DNA of 64,000 bases from NCBI GenBank assembly GCA_003149065.1, contig QGFZ01000001.1, positions 372,001 to 436,000 on the forward strand, written 5' to 3'. The notes below the pieces were generated by a model, which did not search any database, was not told where the DNA came from, and saw nothing but the letters and a program-made list of their open reading frames with translations. The stretch is from Ruminococcaceae bacterium R-25 (GTDB taxonomy: Bacteria; Bacillota; Clostridia; Saccharofermentanales; Saccharofermentanaceae). The position numbers were made by a program, and so were the translations under genes. Within the stretch, counting starts at the first letter, position 1. The number at the start of each line of letters is the position of its first letter. This document shows, piece by piece, positions 61,922-64,000 of this stretch.

Positions 61922-63163
61922 ATGATTTTTACACCGTATAAAGACGAGCAAGCTATCATTTCAATTATTAATTCTATCAGGGGTGATGATTATGTATTGA
62001 TCCGTCTTACTCCGACAATGATTGAAAAGAATAACATTGATGCCAACTCTATATTTAGAGATCTTCTTAAAGATAAGGGCTTAGTTGACTATGACCTGTT
62101 GATTAACGGAAGTGAAAATGGAGTTAGTCATACTGCTGTATTTATCGAGAAGGATAAAGTAGAAGATGTAAAAATGAAGTTTTACAAGGTCAATAATGAT
62201 CGTGGAGACAGGCGTTTTTCAATTGAGTCGATTAAGAGGAAAATGAGTAACGGCCAGATCAAAGTAGGTGATCTGCTTTATATTTCAACTTTCACTGATT
62301 CTAATGGCGAAGAGCATATATTTATTGTTGATCTTACTTCGAATGTTCCTACATCTGATGCTATTTCTTCTGTAATTGGATTTGATGAAACTTATCTGTT
62401 GCTTAACAGTATTAAGAAGAGACTTAAGGAGATCGTTGAGATGGGCTGGGTTGATAACAGTAAAGGGGTCGGTGATGAAGCCCCTAAGGATATGGGAGAT
62501 ACTTTAGAGAGTCTTTTGTCGATTAAAACTAATAACAGTCCTGCTGCTGATTTGGGGGGCTTGATTGAGATTAAATCCAAGGGTGAGTCAAATACGAAGG
62601 ATACCCTTTTTACGTTAAGACCACAATTTGACGGAACCGATATTGAAACAATCGAACCTTCAGATAAGAACCGAGTATCTGCTTTTACCCGTTACTACGG
62701 ATATCTTTCCGATAAGCATCCTGACAGCAAGAGTCTCTACATTACGATTGGTGCTGAGAATGCCCCTCAGAACAATTATGGCTTCTATTTGGATGTCGAT
62801 GATGTTAATAGTCGCATTAAGTTGATGCATAAAAGAGATGGTAAACGCAGAATTGCTGCTTACTGGACGTTTGAGCAACTTAGAAATCAACTTGAAGCTA
62901 AGCACCCGTCTACTCTTTGGTTTGAAGCCCAGACTAAAATGGAAGGTAACATTGTAAAGTTCAACTATAAGCATATTGAGTTCACGAGATCGCCGCAGTT
63001 CACGACATTCTTAGCCATGATTAAGGACGGTTCGATAACCTACGATTGGCGTGGATATACCTCAGTCAGCGGTAAGTATGTGGGCAAGAATCATGGAAAT
63101 GCTTGGAGAATCAATCCTAAAGCCAGAAACGCATTATTTGGTTCAACAACCAAGCTGTTTTGA
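61922..63163 (+). CDS. MvaI/BcnI-family type II restriction endonuclease
   Basis: 413 residues from the ATG at 61922, eight bases after GGAGG. A PD-(D/E)XK core is visible: NSPAADLGGLIEIKSKGES with Asp210, Glu216 and Lys218, and the DTLFTLRPQF and FTRYYGYLS segments that mark the MvaI/BcnI family (monomeric enzymes of CCWGG/CCSGG-type sites). The C-terminus (LWFEAQTKMEGNIVKFNYKH) completes the fold. The cognate methyltransferase and controller lie just upstream. The exact recognition sequence is not known. Confidence 0.88.
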   Translation: MIFTPYKDEQAIISIINSIRGDDYVLIRLTPTMIEKNNIDANSIFRDLLKDKGLVDYDLLINGSENGVSHTAVFIEKDKVEDVKMKFYKVNNDRGDRRFSIESIKRKMSNGQIKVGDLLYISTFTDSNGEEHIFIVDLTSNVPTSDAISSVIGFDETYLLLNSIKKRLKEIVEMGWVDNSKGVGDEAPKDMGDTLESLLSIKTNNSPAADLGGLIEIKSKGESNTKDTLFTLRPQFDGTDIETIEPSDKNRVSAFTRYYGYLSDKHPDSKSLYITIGAENAPQNNYGFYLDVDDVNSRIKLMHKRDGKRRIAAYWTFEQLRNQLEAKHPSTLWFEAQTKMEGNIVKFNYKHIEFTRSPQFTTFLAMIKDGSITYDWRGYTSVSGKYVGKNHGNAWRINPKARNALFGSTTKLF

Positions 63164-63195
63164 TTAAACATAGAATATATTAAGGGGAAGAAAAA

Positions 63196-64000
63196 ATGGA
63201 AAAGATTAAAGTGTTTTTTTCTTGGGCAAGTGAACATCAAGATTCAAAGGAATTTATTTTGAAAGTTTTGGATCGACTAAAACAACTTATGCTATCTTAC
63301 GATATCGATGTTGAGATACAGGAATCAACTTCAAATCAGGTCGGATTTGTAAAAATAGAAGATGTTGTATTAAATCGAATAGAGTTATGCGATTTCTTTT
63401 TTGCAGATCTAACTCCAACAGATAATGCAGATAAACCTATTGTAAATTCAAATGTGTGCTTTGAGCTTGGCTATATGATTGGCCAACATGGAGTTGATCG
63501 AGTCTTTGGTATGTGCAATCAAGATAAACTAAAGAATCCGTCTACTGATTTGCCGTTTGACTTTAGTCATAATAGAGTTTTTAGAATCAGTATTAGTGGT
63601 AATGAAGAAATGAAAATCGAGAAATATGCTAATGAAATAAAGGAAATAATTCTTAGCTTTAAAGAAGACGGAAATCTTCATTCTATTCAACCGCTTAAAG
63701 AACATGATATTAAGATTAATGATCGCATACGAGTAGACATGGAGCATTTTAAAGATCTTTTTTATAGTGATGTTTATAGTTTTGAGATGTTTTATGGAAC
63801 TGATAAAACTAATAATGAAGAGAGTGAACGCAAGTTTATACTAGATTTAGCACGTTTTATGCAGGATCAGGCAAATCATTTTGCAAATGATTCTTTGGAA
63901 GTATATAGGGTTAAGCTTTATAAAGCAATTTGTAATTTTCATCATGTTCAAGCATATAAAACATACCCTTTCTATGTAGAATCATTAGGCGGATTTATTC
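63196..64000 (+). CDS. TIR-like nucleotide-binding domain protein, cut by the window edge
   Basis: ATG at 63196 behind GGGGAAG; open to the last base (268 codons seen). Residues 1-140 form a TIR-like fold: KVFFSWASEHQDSKEFILKV, LNRIELCDFFFADLTPTDNA, then NSNVCFELGYMIGQHGVDRV (Glu90 as a candidate catalytic residue) and LPFDFSHNRVFRI. This is the group of TIR-like proteins that often cleave NAD in defence. The following 130 residues are helical and unassigned; the C-terminus lies outside. It follows the restriction gene by 32 bases. Confidence 0.7.
   Translation, partial: MEKIKVFFSWASEHQDSKEFILKVLDRLKQLMLSYDIDVEIQESTSNQVGFVKIEDVVLNRIELCDFFFADLTPTDNADKPIVNSNVCFELGYMIGQHGVDRVFGMCNQDKLKNPSTDLPFDFSHNRVFRISISGNEEMKIEKYANEIKEIILSFKEDGNLHSIQPLKEHDIKINDRIRVDMEHFKDLFYSDVYSFEMFYGTDKTNNEESERKFILDLARFMQDQANHFANDSLEVYRVKLYKAICNFHHVQAYKTYPFYVESLGGFI

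Larger units (their letters stand above)
40215..64000. mobile_element. Integrated accessory element inserted at tRNA-Tyr (right end outside window)
   Basis: The arrangement tRNA-Tyr, 11-bp direct repeats, tyrosine integrase, excisionase, sigma-like regulator and ImmA/IrrE peptidase is the standard left end of a Tn916-like integrative element or related prophage/island. The cargo is dominated by defence genes and has lower GC than the chromosome on the left. No conjugation or phage structural genes appear in the 24 kb seen, so its transfer type cannot be stated. The real edge could lie a few bases inside the tRNA. Confidence 0.75.

Overview
The window looks like a chromosome segment of a low-to-moderate GC anaerobic Firmicute of class Clostridia. 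This rests on gene order (ylxM-ffh-rpsP-khpA-rimM-trmD-rplS-rbgA-rnhB, then infC-rpmI-rplT), strong AGGAGG ribosome binding sites, TTGACA/TATAAT-type promoters and a set of anaerobe-type enzymes (iron alcohol dehydrogenase, nitroreductase, flavodoxin-like reductases). A genus cannot be named from the sequence alone.

Bases 1 to about 40.2 kb are core chromosome. The order is: the 3' part of a purine biosynthesis gene; a tRNA-Thr; a solute-binding lipoprotein followed by a GNAT-Ogt fusion, a flavin reductase and a Nudix hydrolase; the SRP/ribosome-maturation cluster, interrupted between rimM and trmD by two TPM-domain genes; the infC operon behind an attenuator leader, with infC apparently starting at AUC; an rRNA/tRNA methyltransferase; citrate synthase; tRNA-Glu; uvrA translationally coupled to a ClpE-type unfoldase; a large Pro/Ala/Thr-rich membrane protein; tRNA-Leu and initiator tRNA; a three-gene membrane operon headed by an MFS-like protein with extracytoplasmic loops and a Gln/Tyr tail; redox enzymes; a XerD-like recombinase; a GDSL esterase; asd; and two tRNAs. 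Two intergenic regions hold tandem arrays of hairpin-forming repeats (52-bp and about 64-bp periods).

From the 3' end of tRNA-Tyr (40,214) to the end of the window lies an integrated accessory element. It has a tyrosine integrase, an excisionase, 11-bp direct repeats that look like integrase arm sites, a sigma-like regulator, a Com-like zinc ribbon and an ImmA/IrrE peptidase. The rest is a defence-rich cargo and visibly more AT-rich, especially from 44 to 47 kb and after 55.5 kb: a ribbon-helix-helix/WYL regulator divergent from a four-gene operon with a membrane-anchorless FtsH-like AAA protease and a separate three-TM protein; a Doc toxin with a 36-residue antitoxin; two copies of an unassigned structured RNA-like element; a DUF2779 (Cas4-like plus exonuclease-like) gene; an McrBC-type pair; a C5 methyltransferase/XRE controller/MvaI-BcnI-type endonuclease system; and a TIR-like gene running off the end. 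The far attachment site is not in the window.

The best candidates for undescribed biology are the WYL-regulated FtsH-like operon (45,973-50,192) and the paired structured elements at 52,090 and 55,300. The second element is followed by a canonical G-quadruplex motif just upstream of the McrB gene. All functional statements come from motif and family recognition by eye; no database search was run.
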